From assembly GCF_030271835.1 (NCBI RefSeq), contig NZ_CP127389.1, positions 3,632,001 through 3,696,000 on the forward strand: 64,000 nt of DNA. The letters run 5' to 3'. Shown here in pieces: positions 1 to 8,889 of the stretch. How positions within the stretch are numbered: the stretch's first letter is position 1; each line of letters opens with the position of its first letter. Origin of the DNA: Proteus appendicitidis (GTDB lineage Bacteria > Pseudomonadota > Gammaproteobacteria > Enterobacterales > Enterobacteriaceae). The notes below the pieces were generated by a model. That model ran no database searches. It was not told the origin of the DNA and saw nothing but the letters and a program-made list of their open reading frames with translations. A program made the translations under genes and the position numbers.

Positions 1-2
1 AA

Positions 3-920
3 CAGGAAGATGAGAAAAAGCTCGCTATTATACTTGATGAAGATAATAGTGAAAATAATAAATATAGAATTGAAAGTAGCTTAATACAAAAAGAGATTGA
101 TGAAGAATATCCGTTGAAAATCGATAGTCCAATATATAGCAATGATACGCCTATCTTTTTGATTAGTGATAAAAATGATTTATCTCTCGAATCATTTGAT
201 TTTAAAAAAAAGAAAAAAACAGGCACCATAAATAAAAAAACTCTTTTATTATTAACATTAATAACGCTATTCTTTATAGCATTAGTTTTTTATATAAAAA
301 GACCGACAGAAGAAAAAATTATTCCAACAGTATCAAAAAGTTTAAATTTTAAAGGATATCAAGGGGAAAATGGATATTATTGTATTTATGATAATTTATA
401 CCCGACCTCAAAAATAGAAAGCGGATTAGAAAATAAAATTATCTATCTGGAAAAAGTAAAAAAATTATCTACCGGTAATAATCATCAAAAAATACATATA
501 ATTTTTAAAGATAAATACAAACCTATTGTTAGTTTTTTTTATCATAATGAAAATGAAAAATTAAAAATGATCAATAATATAACTTCTGATTTTTCAAAAA
601 ATTGCCATCCAACCATTAAAGGAATATCAATACCTAACATTATTAATGATATAAATGAATTTGAGCTAACTAAAACAATAGGTTATACCATTGAAGAAAA
701 AAATAACGGATTAACCTTTATTTTTGATGATGTATTAAATATCAGTAACAAAGAAAAACTGGATACTTATATCAAAAAACAAACGGCCATTTTTGGCAGA
801 AAATTTATTTTTTACCGTGAAAATATAAGCAATCCTATGTTGAAAAATAAAGCTACATTACAAGAAGATCATGGATATATCTTTCTTGATAACCAACATC
901 GTTATTTTCCTCAAGGATAA
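3..920 (+). CDS. prgH: Type III secretion inner-membrane ring protein, PrgH/SctD family (5' partial)
   Basis: The reading frame is open from the left edge of the window (codons in phase from base 3), so the N-terminus is missing. The visible part has a lysine-rich stretch, then one membrane segment (LLLLTLITLFFIALVFYI) followed by a long periplasmic-type domain. That matches the C-terminal two thirds of PrgH/MxiG, the outer of the two inner-membrane rings of the needle complex. The assignment rests mostly on topology and on position directly before the needle, rod and PrgK genes, the order used in Salmonella SPI-1. A TTG at 114 could be called a start, but the frame upstream stays open without a stop. 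The gene is very AT-rich, like the rest of this cluster. Confidence 0.8.
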   Translation, partial: QEDEKKLAIILDEDNSENNKYRIESSLIQKEIDEEYPLKIDSPIYSNDTPIFLISDKNDLSLESFDFKKKKKTGTINKKTLLLLTLITLFFIALVFYIKRPTEEKIIPTVSKSLNFKGYQGENGYYCIYDNLYPTSKIESGLENKIIYLEKVKKLSTGNNHQKIHIIFKDKYKPIVSFFYHNENEKLKMINNITSDFSKNCHPTIKGISIPNIINDINEFELTKTIGYTIEEKNNGLTFIFDDVLNISNKEKLDTYIKKQTAIFGRKFIFYRENISNPMLKNKATLQEDHGYIFLDNQHRYFPQG

Positions 921-971
921 TAACGATATTTATAACCGATAACTTAGAATCAATCTTAGAGGAATACAATT

Positions 972-1226
972 ATGCCAGCTTATCCTGTTGCCGAAGATGT
1001 CAGCACTATTAATAAAGTTGATAGTTATTTTCAAGAACCTGTACTAAAACAAAGTGAGGCATTAAAAATTGCATTAGATGCATTAAAGGCAGATACATCA
1101 AACGCCGCGGCCTTAGCCGATTACCAAGCAAGACTTGCTGAATATAATATTACGCGTAATGCAGAATCAACGTCGATTAAAGTTGTGAAAGACTTGGCAA
1201 TGAGCATTATCGGGAATATGCGTTAG
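972..1226 (+). CDS. prgI: Type III secretion needle protein, PrgI/MxiH/SctF family
   Basis: This 84-residue protein has the length and composition of needle subunits. It starts with a Pro-rich head, has a helix-turn-helix hairpin, and ends with the amphipathic SIIGNMR tail typical of the family (compare SIIQKF in relatives). Subunits polymerise into the hollow extracellular needle through which effectors travel. An AGAGGA ribosome site lies about 9 bases before the ATG. It follows the PrgH-like gene by 51 bases and precedes the rod gene by 23, so it is probably co-transcribed with both. Confidence 0.9.
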   Translation: MPAYPVAEDVSTINKVDSYFQEPVLKQSEALKIALDALKADTSNAAALADYQARLAEYNITRNAESTSIKVVKDLAMSIIGNMR

Positions 1227-1249
1227 TTTTTATTTAATGGAGGCTGTAT

Positions 1250-1534
1250 ATGGCGATTACCCCAGTTGTTCCTGTTCATTTGGCTACATTACCAAACGAT
1301 AAAAGCACAAGTGATGATAATTTATCTTCAATAATGGTAAACAGCATCACAAGTGGTTTTCAATATGAAAAACAGATCCAAGAAAAGCTAACTACATTAA
1401 GCCAATTAAGTGATGTTCAAAGTTACACACAGCTACAAACAACACTTAACGATTATACAATTACAATGAATTTAGCAAGCACGTTAGCCAGAAAATCACT
1501 GAATATTGTTGAAACATTACTCAAGGCACAATAG
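1250..1534 (+). CDS. prgJ: Type III secretion inner rod protein, PrgJ/SctI family
   Basis: The 94-residue product is the size of PrgJ/MxiI, the adaptor that anchors the needle in the basal body and influences needle length and the switch of secretion substrate. The C-terminal half (NDYTITMNLASTLARKSLNIVETLLKAQ region) has the helical, Leu/Ile-rich tail typical of rod proteins. It parallels the needle protein just upstream (DYQARLAEYNITRN versus TTLNDYTITMN). It is followed after only two bases by the PrgK gene, which is consistent with translational coupling. Assignment is by length, C-terminal pattern and synteny. Confidence 0.85.
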   Translation: MAITPVVPVHLATLPNDKSTSDDNLSSIMVNSITSGFQYEKQIQEKLTTLSQLSDVQSYTQLQTTLNDYTITMNLASTLARKSLNIVETLLKAQ

Positions 1535-1536
1535 TA

Positions 1537-2298
1537 ATGAAAATGCGATATTTGTTTTTGGCATTATTATGTTGCCTGTTTCCATTATTAAGTGGTTGTA
1601 AAGATCAATCTCTACTCACTAATTTGGATCAAAGACAGGCAACAGAAATTCAAGCTGTTTTACAAAAACACCAAATAACCAGCACTCGTAAAGCATTAGG
1701 AAAAGGGTTATTTGATGTTTCGGTCAAAAAAGAAGATATGGGAATTGCGATTCAAATTTTAGAAGAATATCAATTACCCACACTATCTCGAATTGAAGTG
1801 ACCCAGTTATTTCCATCAGATGCATTGGTATCATCACCGCAAGCCGAAAAAGCACGTTTAATTTCTGCTATTGAGCAACGATTAGAACAATCATTACTCA
1901 CAATTGACCATATTATTGATGCTAGGGTACATGTAAGTTACCCAATATCTCCGGCTGAACGCGTTATTCCAACACCTCATGCTTCAGCTTTAGTCTTTTA
2001 TGAAGAGGGTATGCTAGATAATGATCAATTAAGCGAAGATGTTCGTGCTTTTATTCATAATGCCTTTAACGATATGGATGAGAATAATATTACCGTTTTG
2101 TTGTATCCACGAAATATTAATAAGTTCAACATAATAAATAATCAACTTCATCAAAATAGCTCTGATTCATTTCTTACTTCTTGGCTATTTCTAAGTTTAT
2201 TATTGGTCGTTATCGCCGTTCTCATTACGGTTTCATTGGTAATATTCCGACGTAAAAAAACACAGAAGGAAGAGAATAATGACAAATCTAACTTCTGA
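1537..2298 (+). CDS. prgK: Type III secretion inner-ring lipoprotein, PrgK/MxiJ/SctJ family
   Basis: The N-terminus is a lipoprotein signal: basic start, hydrophobic core and the lipobox LLSGC, with Cys21 as the acylated residue. The body has the SctJ/YscJ ring-building fold, with recognisable stretches such as NLDQRQATEIQAVLQKH near the start and VSYP in the second domain. A C-terminal membrane helix (LFLSLLLVVIAVLITVSLVIF) is followed by a basic cytoplasmic tail. The protein forms the inner ring that pairs with the PrgH ring. Its 3' end overlaps the next gene by 20 bases. Confidence 0.93.
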   Translation: MKMRYLFLALLCCLFPLLSGCKDQSLLTNLDQRQATEIQAVLQKHQITSTRKALGKGLFDVSVKKEDMGIAIQILEEYQLPTLSRIEVTQLFPSDALVSSPQAEKARLISAIEQRLEQSLLTIDHIIDARVHVSYPISPAERVIPTPHASALVFYEEGMLDNDQLSEDVRAFIHNAFNDMDENNITVLLYPRNINKFNIINNQLHQNSSDSFLTSWLFLSLLLVVIAVLITVSLVIFRRKKTQKEENNDKSNF

Positions 2299-2842
2299 GC
2301 AATTCGAAATGATATCCCGTGTAATGTATGAGCCACTTAGTTATCTTCATGCAGATTACGATGTATTAGCGTCAAATAAAGAAAGTATAATTTGGCAGAA
2401 ACTCGCTAATCGCCAATTAATTCAGCAATATCAACTTATTAATCAACTAGATTGTGACATCGATATTATTGTAGAGAAAATCTTTACGCATTGGGTATTA
2501 CTTCCCCGTTGCGCTCTATTTTTAGGCTATTTGTATTCTAGAGAAACGCTTTTATTATCTGGTAATTACTATCAGCTAGAACCACAATTAAAAGCATTTT
2601 TATCTCTTTATGCTGTGTTAAATATAGATAAGAAGATAACGACTCCTCTGGAAAGTATCGTACCCATAAATATCGGCTATCAATTACTCTTTGATTTTAT
2701 TAATTCGATTTCAACCGCACTGGCCCAACGTTTTACATTGCTTTTTGCACCACAATCATCACTGGTTGAACTTCCTCAGTCACTCTTTTTATCCCGTTCA
2801 CTTTTTCTTTTGGTGCTAGATTATGCTGCGCTCGCTGTCTGA
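2279..2842 (+). CDS. orgA: Type III secretion sorting-platform protein, OrgA/MxiK/SctK family
   Basis: This 187-residue soluble protein lies between PrgK and the OrgB-like stator gene, exactly where orgA/mxiK sits in SPI-1 and Mxi systems. The early motif MYEPLSYLHADYD recalls the conserved N-terminal region of the OrgA/MxiK family, whose members connect the cytoplasmic sorting platform to the inner-membrane ring. The start codon lies inside the end of prgK and the stop inside the start of the next gene (20-base overlaps on both sides), implying tight translational coupling. Sequence divergence makes the family call partly positional. Confidence 0.75.
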   Translation: MTNLTSEQFEMISRVMYEPLSYLHADYDVLASNKESIIWQKLANRQLIQQYQLINQLDCDIDIIVEKIFTHWVLLPRCALFLGYLYSRETLLLSGNYYQLEPQLKAFLSLYAVLNIDKKITTPLESIVPINIGYQLLFDFINSISTALAQRFTLLFAPQSSLVELPQSLFLSRSLFLLVLDYAALAV

Positions 2843-3527
2843 AAATCTTTTAACATACACTCGTGAAGGTGTATTAATACGGGCTAAATATGTTCGACAA
2901 CTTGATAATATTTATAAAACCGAATTAGCGGCCAAACTCGCAACAAAAAAAATACTCCGAGATTTTAATAAGAAATTAGATGCGCATAATAAGGAGATAG
3001 CAAACCAAGCTTATAGTAAAGGATTACAAGCATTATTAGGGGATATATTAAAATTCTCAATTCAATATCAAGAGCAACTGGCACAGTATGAATTTCAACA
3101 AAGAGAGCAAATAATCGCAACTCTTGCTCAATTTTTTGACTCACCAAAAATACAAGTTGAACTTACACGTCGTTTAATTTCAGCAATACCTTCAGAGAAA
3201 AAAATAACACTAGATATTCCAGCAACGCTACGCCCTTATCTTGAGAAAGAGCTTGAGAAAGAGCTTAATAATATCAATATTGAATTGATATCTCATGATA
3301 GCAAGGCAATTGCTATTCATGCCGGTGATCAAGTGGCTTTTTTTGATCCTGCGCTGTTACTCAATGATTTAAAATCACAATTTCACCAGCCTTTTTCTGA
3401 ATCTTATCAAGCAACATTTACTCAAGAAATTAAAGACACTCTGCTGAAATTTATTAATACGTTTGATGCATCAGATGATATGCATCCTCAAATAGAAACA
3501 TCCAGTGAGGGTAATAATGAAGATTGA
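2823..3527 (+). CDS. orgB: Type III secretion stator protein, OrgB/MxiN/SctL family
   Basis: This 234-residue protein has an N-terminal charged, helical region (residues about 30-105, rich in Lys, Gln and Glu, like a FliH-type coiled coil). A C-terminal domain with alternating hydrophobic strands ends in an acidic tail. This is the layout of OrgB/SctL, which links the ATPase to the sorting platform and restrains its activity. It overlaps the OrgA-like gene by 20 bases and the OrgC-like gene by 11 bases. The pattern SKAIAIHAGDQVAFFDP in the C-terminal half resembles FliH/SctL domains. The ATPase itself is not in this window. Confidence 0.78.
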   Translation: MLRSLSENLLTYTREGVLIRAKYVRQLDNIYKTELAAKLATKKILRDFNKKLDAHNKEIANQAYSKGLQALLGDILKFSIQYQEQLAQYEFQQREQIIATLAQFFDSPKIQVELTRRLISAIPSEKKITLDIPATLRPYLEKELEKELNNINIELISHDSKAIAIHAGDQVAFFDPALLLNDLKSQFHQPFSESYQATFTQEIKDTLLKFINTFDASDDMHPQIETSSEGNNED

Positions 3528-3948
3528 TGCTTTAAATGCACAGAGCTTATATGCGTCACAGCCTCATTTTTCTGCATCAAAGCCCGTTGCAAATCAGGAA
3601 TTAGATCCTTTAATGGCGACACTAAATCCTACTTTTTACCAATATTTAAAAACAGCCAACGTGAATACAGTCAAAGATATCTTAGCGTTATTAAATAAAT
3701 TTGATGTTAAAAATGAAGGCAATCAAACCTTAAAAGAAAAACGTCAAGTTGCGCTATTAATGTATGCTCACCAAGAGAGTGAATTAGAAAATAGTGATAA
3801 TAAAGAAGTCATTAATCAGGCGTTAATTTCACTTCTTTCTTACCAAGGTTTTTATCACCAATTTACACTCGACTTATTAGGTATGAACGATAACCAAGAT
3901 GATTATGAGGGCTTTTTTAAACCCGATAACGCTTCGTTTTCATTTTAA
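3517..3948 (+). CDS. orgC: OrgC-like type III secretion accessory protein
   Basis: The best start is the ATG at 3517, preceded by a GAGGGT ribosome site. An upstream GTG at 3505 would overlap that site. The 143-residue product is close to the length of Salmonella OrgC, which lies in the same last position of the prgHIJK-orgABC operon and has been described as promoting needle-subunit polymerisation. No clear sequence motif supports the name. The protein is hydrophilic, with helical stretches and a Phe-rich C-terminus (DDYEGFFKPDNASFSF). The call is therefore positional. It ends six bases from the end of the convergent soxR, with no terminator visible between them. Confidence 0.6.
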   Translation: MKIDALNAQSLYASQPHFSASKPVANQELDPLMATLNPTFYQYLKTANVNTVKDILALLNKFDVKNEGNQTLKEKRQVALLMYAHQESELENSDNKEVINQALISLLSYQGFYHQFTLDLLGMNDNQDDYEGFFKPDNASFSF

Positions 3949-3954
3949 CATTCA

Positions 3955-4404
3955 TTATAAGATCTGTGCTCCAGCACCTTTCTCACCTAAAATATCGTCT
4001 GGATTACGTAATGGGCAATCACTTAATGATAAACAACCACAGCCAATACAGTGGTCAAGCCCGTTACGTAGTCGCTTAAGGCGACGAATTCTTTCATCTA
4101 ACCGAACTTTCCAATCCGTTGATATTTCGTGCCATTGTTCTGCGGTTAATTTACTATTTGGTGGATATTTTCCTAGTATTTCCTGAATTTCTTTTAGTGG
4201 GATACCGGTACTCTGCGCAGCTTTAATAATTGCCACATAGCGCAATACAACCGGAGGGTAACGACGCTGATTACCTGCACTTCGATAGCTTTCTATCAAC
4301 CCTTTTTCTTCATAAAAATGTAACGTTGAAATTGCAACACCACTTCGTTTTGCTACCTCACCGACAGTAAGCGCCCTATTGAAATCTATTTTTTCTTTTT
4401 TCAT
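3955..4404 (-). CDS. soxR: Redox-sensing MerR-family activator SoxR
   Basis: This 149-residue protein starts with a MerR winged-helix DNA-binding domain (LTVGEVAKRSGVAISTLHFYEEKGLI), then a dimerisation helix. It ends with the iron-sulphur motif CIGCGCLSLSDC, giving Cys119, Cys122, Cys124 and Cys130, the same spacing as E. coli SoxR. The [2Fe-2S] cluster senses redox-cycling compounds and superoxide, and the oxidised protein distorts its target promoter. In E. coli soxR is divergent from soxS. Here it is divergent from an RND efflux pair and no soxS is present in the window, an arrangement closer to that in Pseudomonas, where SoxR drives a pump directly. Confidence 0.96.
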   Translation of the reverse strand: MKKEKIDFNRALTVGEVAKRSGVAISTLHFYEEKGLIESYRSAGNQRRYPPVVLRYVAIIKAAQSTGIPLKEIQEILGKYPPNSKLTAEQWHEISTDWKVRLDERIRRLKRLRNGLDHCIGCGCLSLSDCPLRNPDDILGEKGAGAQIL

Positions 4405-4420
4405 TTTTTATTTTTTCCTC

Positions 4421-4451
4421 TTGACCTCAACTTAACTTGAGGTTTTATAGT
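4421..4451 (+). promoter_or_regulatory. SoxR-activated promoter of the efflux pump
   Basis: A perfect 18-bp palindrome at 4425-4442, CCTCAACTTAACTTGAGG apart from one central mismatch pair, matches the known SoxR box at soxS almost base for base. It is embedded between a -35 element TTGACC (4421-4426) and a -10 element TATAGT (4446-4451). The spacer is 19 bp, the overlong spacing that MerR-family activators need in order to act by DNA distortion. The promoter points at the pump genes. A degenerate second copy (4456-4472 region, CCTCAAATTAAGTCAAG) follows at the transcription start area. Confidence 0.9.
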
Positions 4452-4613
4452 CCTCTCCTCAAATTAAGTCAAGTCAGAGGGATACTGACTTCTGTGTTTA
4501 AGATCGCTGAAAAATGATTTATGGCAACGGTAAATAGCCGTTATTTCAAAGCACTGTGGCAATAATTCAATCAATAAAAATAGAAAAACGCTCATCATGG
4601 GATAGGCAATAAT

Positions 4614-5714
4614 ATGAATAAAAAACTCACTTTTACCGTCTGTGCCTCGCTCTTTTTGCTCAGTGCAGGTGCGATGGTCTACGCGACAACTTCATCAAAT
4701 GATGAGGAAACGCAGCAATTTGCTTACCCTCCAACGAAAGTGGCATTAGCAACCGTACAATCATCAAAATTACCCAACAATATGCAAGGGGTTGGAGAAT
4801 TAGAAGCTGCGCGCCAAGTTTATTTAGCCGCTGAAACCAATGGTCGAATTGCTGTGATTAATTTTGAGTCGGGGCAAACTGTTAAAGCGGGTCAAGTTTT
4901 AGCGAAATTAAATGATGAACCTGAACAAGCCGAGTTATTACGTTTACAAGCGCAATTAACCAACGCAGAAAAACTCTATTCTCGAACCAGACAACTTTAT
5001 AGTAAAAATATGGTGGCAACAGCGCAATTAGATAGCACCTTATCAGAGCGCGATATGATTGTGGCTTCCATTCGTGAAGTGAAAGCGCGGATTGCACAAA
5101 AGGCAATTAAAGCGCCCTTTGACGGTATTGTTGGGATAAAACTAGTTCATGAAGGTCAATATCTTAATGCGGGTGAACGTGTCGCTTCACTTGTCGATGC
5201 GAGCCGTTTAAAACTTAATTTCTCACTTGATGAACAAGCTGCACCAAAAATTTCAACCAAACAGCCAATTAATATCGAAGTCGATGCCTACCCAGATATT
5301 ATTTTTACGGGTTCAATAAATGCGATTGATCCTCTTATTGGCCCTTCTCGAACAGTGCAAATACAGGCTGTTTTACCGAATACTGACAATAAATTAAAAG
5401 CGGGCATGTTTGCTCGTGTTCAAGTTACTTCTCCTGATAGTCCGATGGTATTAACCGTACCGGAAACGGCCGTCACTTATACTGCCTATGGAGATACCGT
5501 GTTTGTAGCGCAATCTGACAATCAAAAAAACCTTATCGCTAAGCGTGTCTCTGTGAAAGTTGGATTGCGCTACAACGGCCTTATTGAGATCAAAGAAGGA
5601 TTATCCCTTGGTGATCATGTGGTCTCATCCGGTCAAATAAAACTCAGTGATGGCATCACTATTGAGCCTATTGAACAAGATACACTGACTCAATTAGTCA
5701 GCACTAAGTCATAA
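4614..5714 (+). CDS. RND efflux periplasmic adaptor (membrane fusion) protein
   Basis: This 366-residue protein has an N-terminal hydrophobic anchor or signal (about residues 6-25) without a lipobox cysteine. It then has the alternating lipoyl, alpha-hairpin, beta-barrel and membrane-proximal domains of the HlyD/AcrA family. The lipoyl half-motifs are visible as INFESGQTVKAGQVLAKLND and APFDGIVGIKLVHEGQYLNAG. The hairpin between them is short, as in MexH-type adaptors. It would bridge the inner-membrane transporter at 5727 and an outer-membrane channel, probably TolC, because none is encoded here. The SoxR-type promoter 160 bases upstream suggests induction by redox-active compounds. Confidence 0.92.
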   Translation: MNKKLTFTVCASLFLLSAGAMVYATTSSNDEETQQFAYPPTKVALATVQSSKLPNNMQGVGELEAARQVYLAAETNGRIAVINFESGQTVKAGQVLAKLNDEPEQAELLRLQAQLTNAEKLYSRTRQLYSKNMVATAQLDSTLSERDMIVASIREVKARIAQKAIKAPFDGIVGIKLVHEGQYLNAGERVASLVDASRLKLNFSLDEQAAPKISTKQPINIEVDAYPDIIFTGSINAIDPLIGPSRTVQIQAVLPNTDNKLKAGMFARVQVTSPDSPMVLTVPETAVTYTAYGDTVFVAQSDNQKNLIAKRVSVKVGLRYNGLIEIKEGLSLGDHVVSSGQIKLSDGITIEPIEQDTLTQLVSTKS

Positions 5715-5726
5715 CAGGGGCTAATA

Positions 5727-8700
5727 ATGAAATTTACCGATATTTTTGTTCGTCGCCCTGTTTTGGCATTAGTTGTTAGCACACTCATCTTTTTACTGGG
5801 GGCATTTGCATTCAGTAAACTGCCAATTCGCCAATATCCGATGTTGCAAAATTCAACCATAACGATTGCAACAGACTACCCAGGTGCATCATCTGAACTG
5901 ATGCAAGGGTTTGTGACACAACCAATCACACAAGCCGTTTCCTCTGTAGAGGGCGTGGATTATATTTCGTCTTCTTCTGTACAAGGAAAAAGCTTGGTTA
6001 CCGTCAGAATGGAATTAAACCGTGACCCTACTCAAGCCTTAACACAGGTCATGGCGAAGGTAAATCAAGTGCGCTATAAGCTACCTGAGCAAGCTTATGA
6101 TCCTGTTATCGAGCTTTCATCTGGCGAATCTACTGCGGTGGCTTATGTCGGATTCTCAAGTGAACAGCTTTCTATCCCTGAACTCACCGACTACCTTTCT
6201 CGTGTTGTTGAACCGATGTTCTCATCCATCAATGGCGTTGCCAAAGTACAAGTTTTTGGTGGACAACAATTAGCAATGCGTCTGTGGTTAGATGCAGACA
6301 AACTGGCCGGTCGTAATTTAACGGCAAGTGATGTTGCAGAAGCTGTACGCCGTAATAACTATCAAGCCGCACCTGGGAAAGTCGAAGGTGAGTTTGTGAT
6401 TGCCAACGTTTATGTCAATACGGATCTCACTAATGTCGAAGAGTTTAAAGACATGGTTATCATTAATGATGGCAATAATCTTGTCCGTTTACGTGATATT
6501 GGTACTGTGGAGCTAGGTGCTGCTGCCACTGAAACCAGTGGTATTATGAATGGTAAAAAAGCCGTCTTCTTAGGTCTATTTCCGACACCGACAGGTAATC
6601 CGTTGGTAATTGTTGATGGTATTCGCGAGCATCTTGTTGATATTCAAAAAACCTTACCGCCAAGTGTCGATGTAGAACTGGCATTTGAAACTTCGCGTTT
6701 TATCAAAGCCTCTATTAACCAAGTAGTGCAAACATTAATTGAAGCGATTTTAATTGTTATCGCTGTTATTTATCTCTGTTTGGGATCGTTTCGCTCTGTT
6801 CTTATTCCTGTACTTGCCATTCCCTTATCAATGTTAGGTGCCGCAGGATTAATGCTTGCCTTTGGTTTTAGTATTAATTTGCTCACTTTGCTGGCTATGG
6901 TTTTAGCTATTGGGTTAGTTGTGGATGATGCGATAGTGGTTGTTGAAAACGTGCATCGCCATATTGAAGAAGGATTATCGCCTGTCCAAGCCGCTTTAGT
7001 AGGTGCAAGAGAAGTGGCAGGCCCTGTTATTGCAATGACCATCACTTTAGCGGCTGTTTATGCACCGATTGGTTTAATGGCTGGATTAACAGGCGCATTA
7101 TTTAAAGAATTTGCCATAACATTGGCAGGCAGTGTGATTGTATCCGGTATTGTGGCATTAACCTTATCACCAGTGATGAGTTCATTAATGTTAAAACCCA
7201 AAGAAAATGAAGGCAGAATGGCTAAAATGGCCGAGTATTTCTTTGATAAGTTGGCTCATTACTATGGTTACGTCCTCCATTTTTCTTTAGCTAATCGCTG
7301 GTTAACCCTAGTTTTCGCTTTAGCCGTGTTTGTCAGTTTGCCGTTTTTATATAGCCAGACAAAACAAGAGTTGGCACCTTCAGAAGATCAGGCGAGTGTT
7401 TTAACCGCTGTCAAAGCACCACAACATGCAAATTTAACCTATGCGGAACGTTTTAATCAGAAGCTTGATGAAATTTATATGAGCCTGCCTGAAACAGACA
7501 GCACATGGATAATTAACGGTACTGATGGTCCTTCAGCCAGCTTTGGTGGGATCAACTTTGATGGTTGGGATTTACGTGATCGCAATGCAGATCAAATCCA
7601 AGCTGATTTGCAAAACCGCGTCAATAATGTTGAAGGAACCAGCATTTTTGCTTTCCAATTGGCCTCGTTACCCGGCTCCGTGGGAGGATTACCAGTACAA
7701 ATGGTATTACGTAGCCCGTTAGGTTATCCCGTTTTATTTGAAACAATGGAGCAAATCAAACAACAAGCACGAGAAAGCGGTCTGTTTGTCGTGGTGGATA
7801 GCGATTTAGATTACAACAACCCTGTCGTTCAAGTTGCCATAGACAGAGCGAAAGCCAATAGCCTAGGTATTCGTATGCAAGATATTGGTGAATCACTTTC
7901 TCTGTTAGTGGGCGAGCACTATATTAACCGTTTTGGTATGGATGGCCGCTCTTATGATGTTATTCCACAAAGTGTGAAACACCAACGTTTAACACCGGCT
8001 GCGCTGGCAGGGCACTATATTCGTACTCAAGATAACGTGTTAATTCCATTATCTACTGTGGTGAATATTACCACTCAAGTTGAACCCAATAAATTAACGC
8101 AGTTTAATCAACAAAATGCGGCAATATTCCAAGCGATCCCCGCACCGGGTGTCACCATGGGGCAAGCGGTCGCATTTCTTGAAAACGTGGCAGATTCATT
8201 ACCAGCCGGCTTTAGTCATGATTGGCAATCTGATTCTCGCCAATTTACTCAAGAAGGAAATACGTTAGTTTTTGCATTTATTGCCGCACTGATCATTATC
8301 TATTTAGTGTTAGCAGCACAATATGAAAGCTTAGTTGATCCATTGATTATTTTGATTACTGTACCACTCTCTATTTGTGGCGCTCTTGTGCCATTAGCGT
8401 TAGGCATGGTGACACTCAATATCTACACGCAAATTGGTTTAGTCACATTAATAGGGCTAATTAGTAAGCACGGTATTTTAATGGTGGAATTTGCTAATGA
8501 ACTGCAAATTCATAAAAATCTAAACCGTCGTGACGCGATTATTGAAGCCGCAAAAATCCGCTTACGTCCTGTATTAATGACCACCGCAGCAATGGTGATT
8601 GGGCTTATTCCACTGTTATTTGCCAGTGGTGCGGGAGCGAATAGCCGCTATGGATTAGGGCTGATTATTGTATCAGGTATGTTAGTCGGCACGCTGTTTA

Positions 8701-8804
8701 CTCTGTTTGTCTTACCAACCATGTACAGTTTCTTAGCACGAAACCATCAAATCAGCGCCCAAACGGAGCGTCAAAAACAGTTACAGCAAGTGAGTGAGTT
8801 ATAA
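5727..8804 (+). CDS. RND multidrug efflux transporter, MexI/AcrB-type (HAE1)
   Basis: The product has 1025 residues, the full length for hydrophobic and amphiphilic efflux RND pumps. It starts with the typical FVRRPVLALVVSTLIFLLGAF helix. The proton-relay helix 4 reads AIGLVVDDAIVVVENV with the paired aspartates, and the second half has the matching LVLAAQYESLVDPLII and GLISKHGILMVEFANEL segments. Two large periplasmic loops separate helices 1-2 and 7-8. It lies 12 bases after the adaptor, in one operon. MexI of the SoxR-regulated Pseudomonas mexGHI-opmD pump is the closest parallel in regulation, but no mexG or outer-membrane gene is present. A strong terminator follows. Confidence 0.95.
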   Translation: MKFTDIFVRRPVLALVVSTLIFLLGAFAFSKLPIRQYPMLQNSTITIATDYPGASSELMQGFVTQPITQAVSSVEGVDYISSSSVQGKSLVTVRMELNRDPTQALTQVMAKVNQVRYKLPEQAYDPVIELSSGESTAVAYVGFSSEQLSIPELTDYLSRVVEPMFSSINGVAKVQVFGGQQLAMRLWLDADKLAGRNLTASDVAEAVRRNNYQAAPGKVEGEFVIANVYVNTDLTNVEEFKDMVIINDGNNLVRLRDIGTVELGAAATETSGIMNGKKAVFLGLFPTPTGNPLVIVDGIREHLVDIQKTLPPSVDVELAFETSRFIKASINQVVQTLIEAILIVIAVIYLCLGSFRSVLIPVLAIPLSMLGAAGLMLAFGFSINLLTLLAMVLAIGLVVDDAIVVVENVHRHIEEGLSPVQAALVGAREVAGPVIAMTITLAAVYAPIGLMAGLTGALFKEFAITLAGSVIVSGIVALTLSPVMSSLMLKPKENEGRMAKMAEYFFDKLAHYYGYVLHFSLANRWLTLVFALAVFVSLPFLYSQTKQELAPSEDQASVLTAVKAPQHANLTYAERFNQKLDEIYMSLPETDSTWIINGTDGPSASFGGINFDGWDLRDRNADQIQADLQNRVNNVEGTSIFAFQLASLPGSVGGLPVQMVLRSPLGYPVLFETMEQIKQQARESGLFVVVDSDLDYNNPVVQVAIDRAKANSLGIRMQDIGESLSLLVGEHYINRFGMDGRSYDVIPQSVKHQRLTPAALAGHYIRTQDNVLIPLSTVVNITTQVEPNKLTQFNQQNAAIFQAIPAPGVTMGQAVAFLENVADSLPAGFSHDWQSDSRQFTQEGNTLVFAFIAALIIIYLVLAAQYESLVDPLIILITVPLSICGALVPLALGMVTLNIYTQIGLVTLIGLISKHGILMVEFANELQIHKNLNRRDAIIEAAKIRLRPVLMTTAAMVIGLIPLLFASGAGANSRYGLGLIIVSGMLVGTLFTLFVLPTMYSFLARNHQISAQTERQKQLQQVSEL

Positions 8805-8839
8805 GTCAGATAATAATAAATAGTAATGTCGTAAAAATA

Positions 8840-8870
8840 ATCCCCATTGTGAATGCAATGGGGATCTTTT
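8840..8870 (+). terminator. Rho-independent terminator of the efflux operon
   Basis: A perfect 10-bp stem (ATCCCCATTG at 8840-8849 and CAATGGGGAT at 8856-8865) with a 6-base loop is followed by CTTTT. It lies 36 bases after the RND stop codon and between convergent genes. Confidence 0.9.
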
Positions 8871-8889
8871 ATAGCCATTTAAACAAATA

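Noticed and set aside
2151..2336. Minus-strand frame across the prgK-orgA overlap
   Set aside because: It is antisense to two well-supported coupled genes and lacks a start signal.
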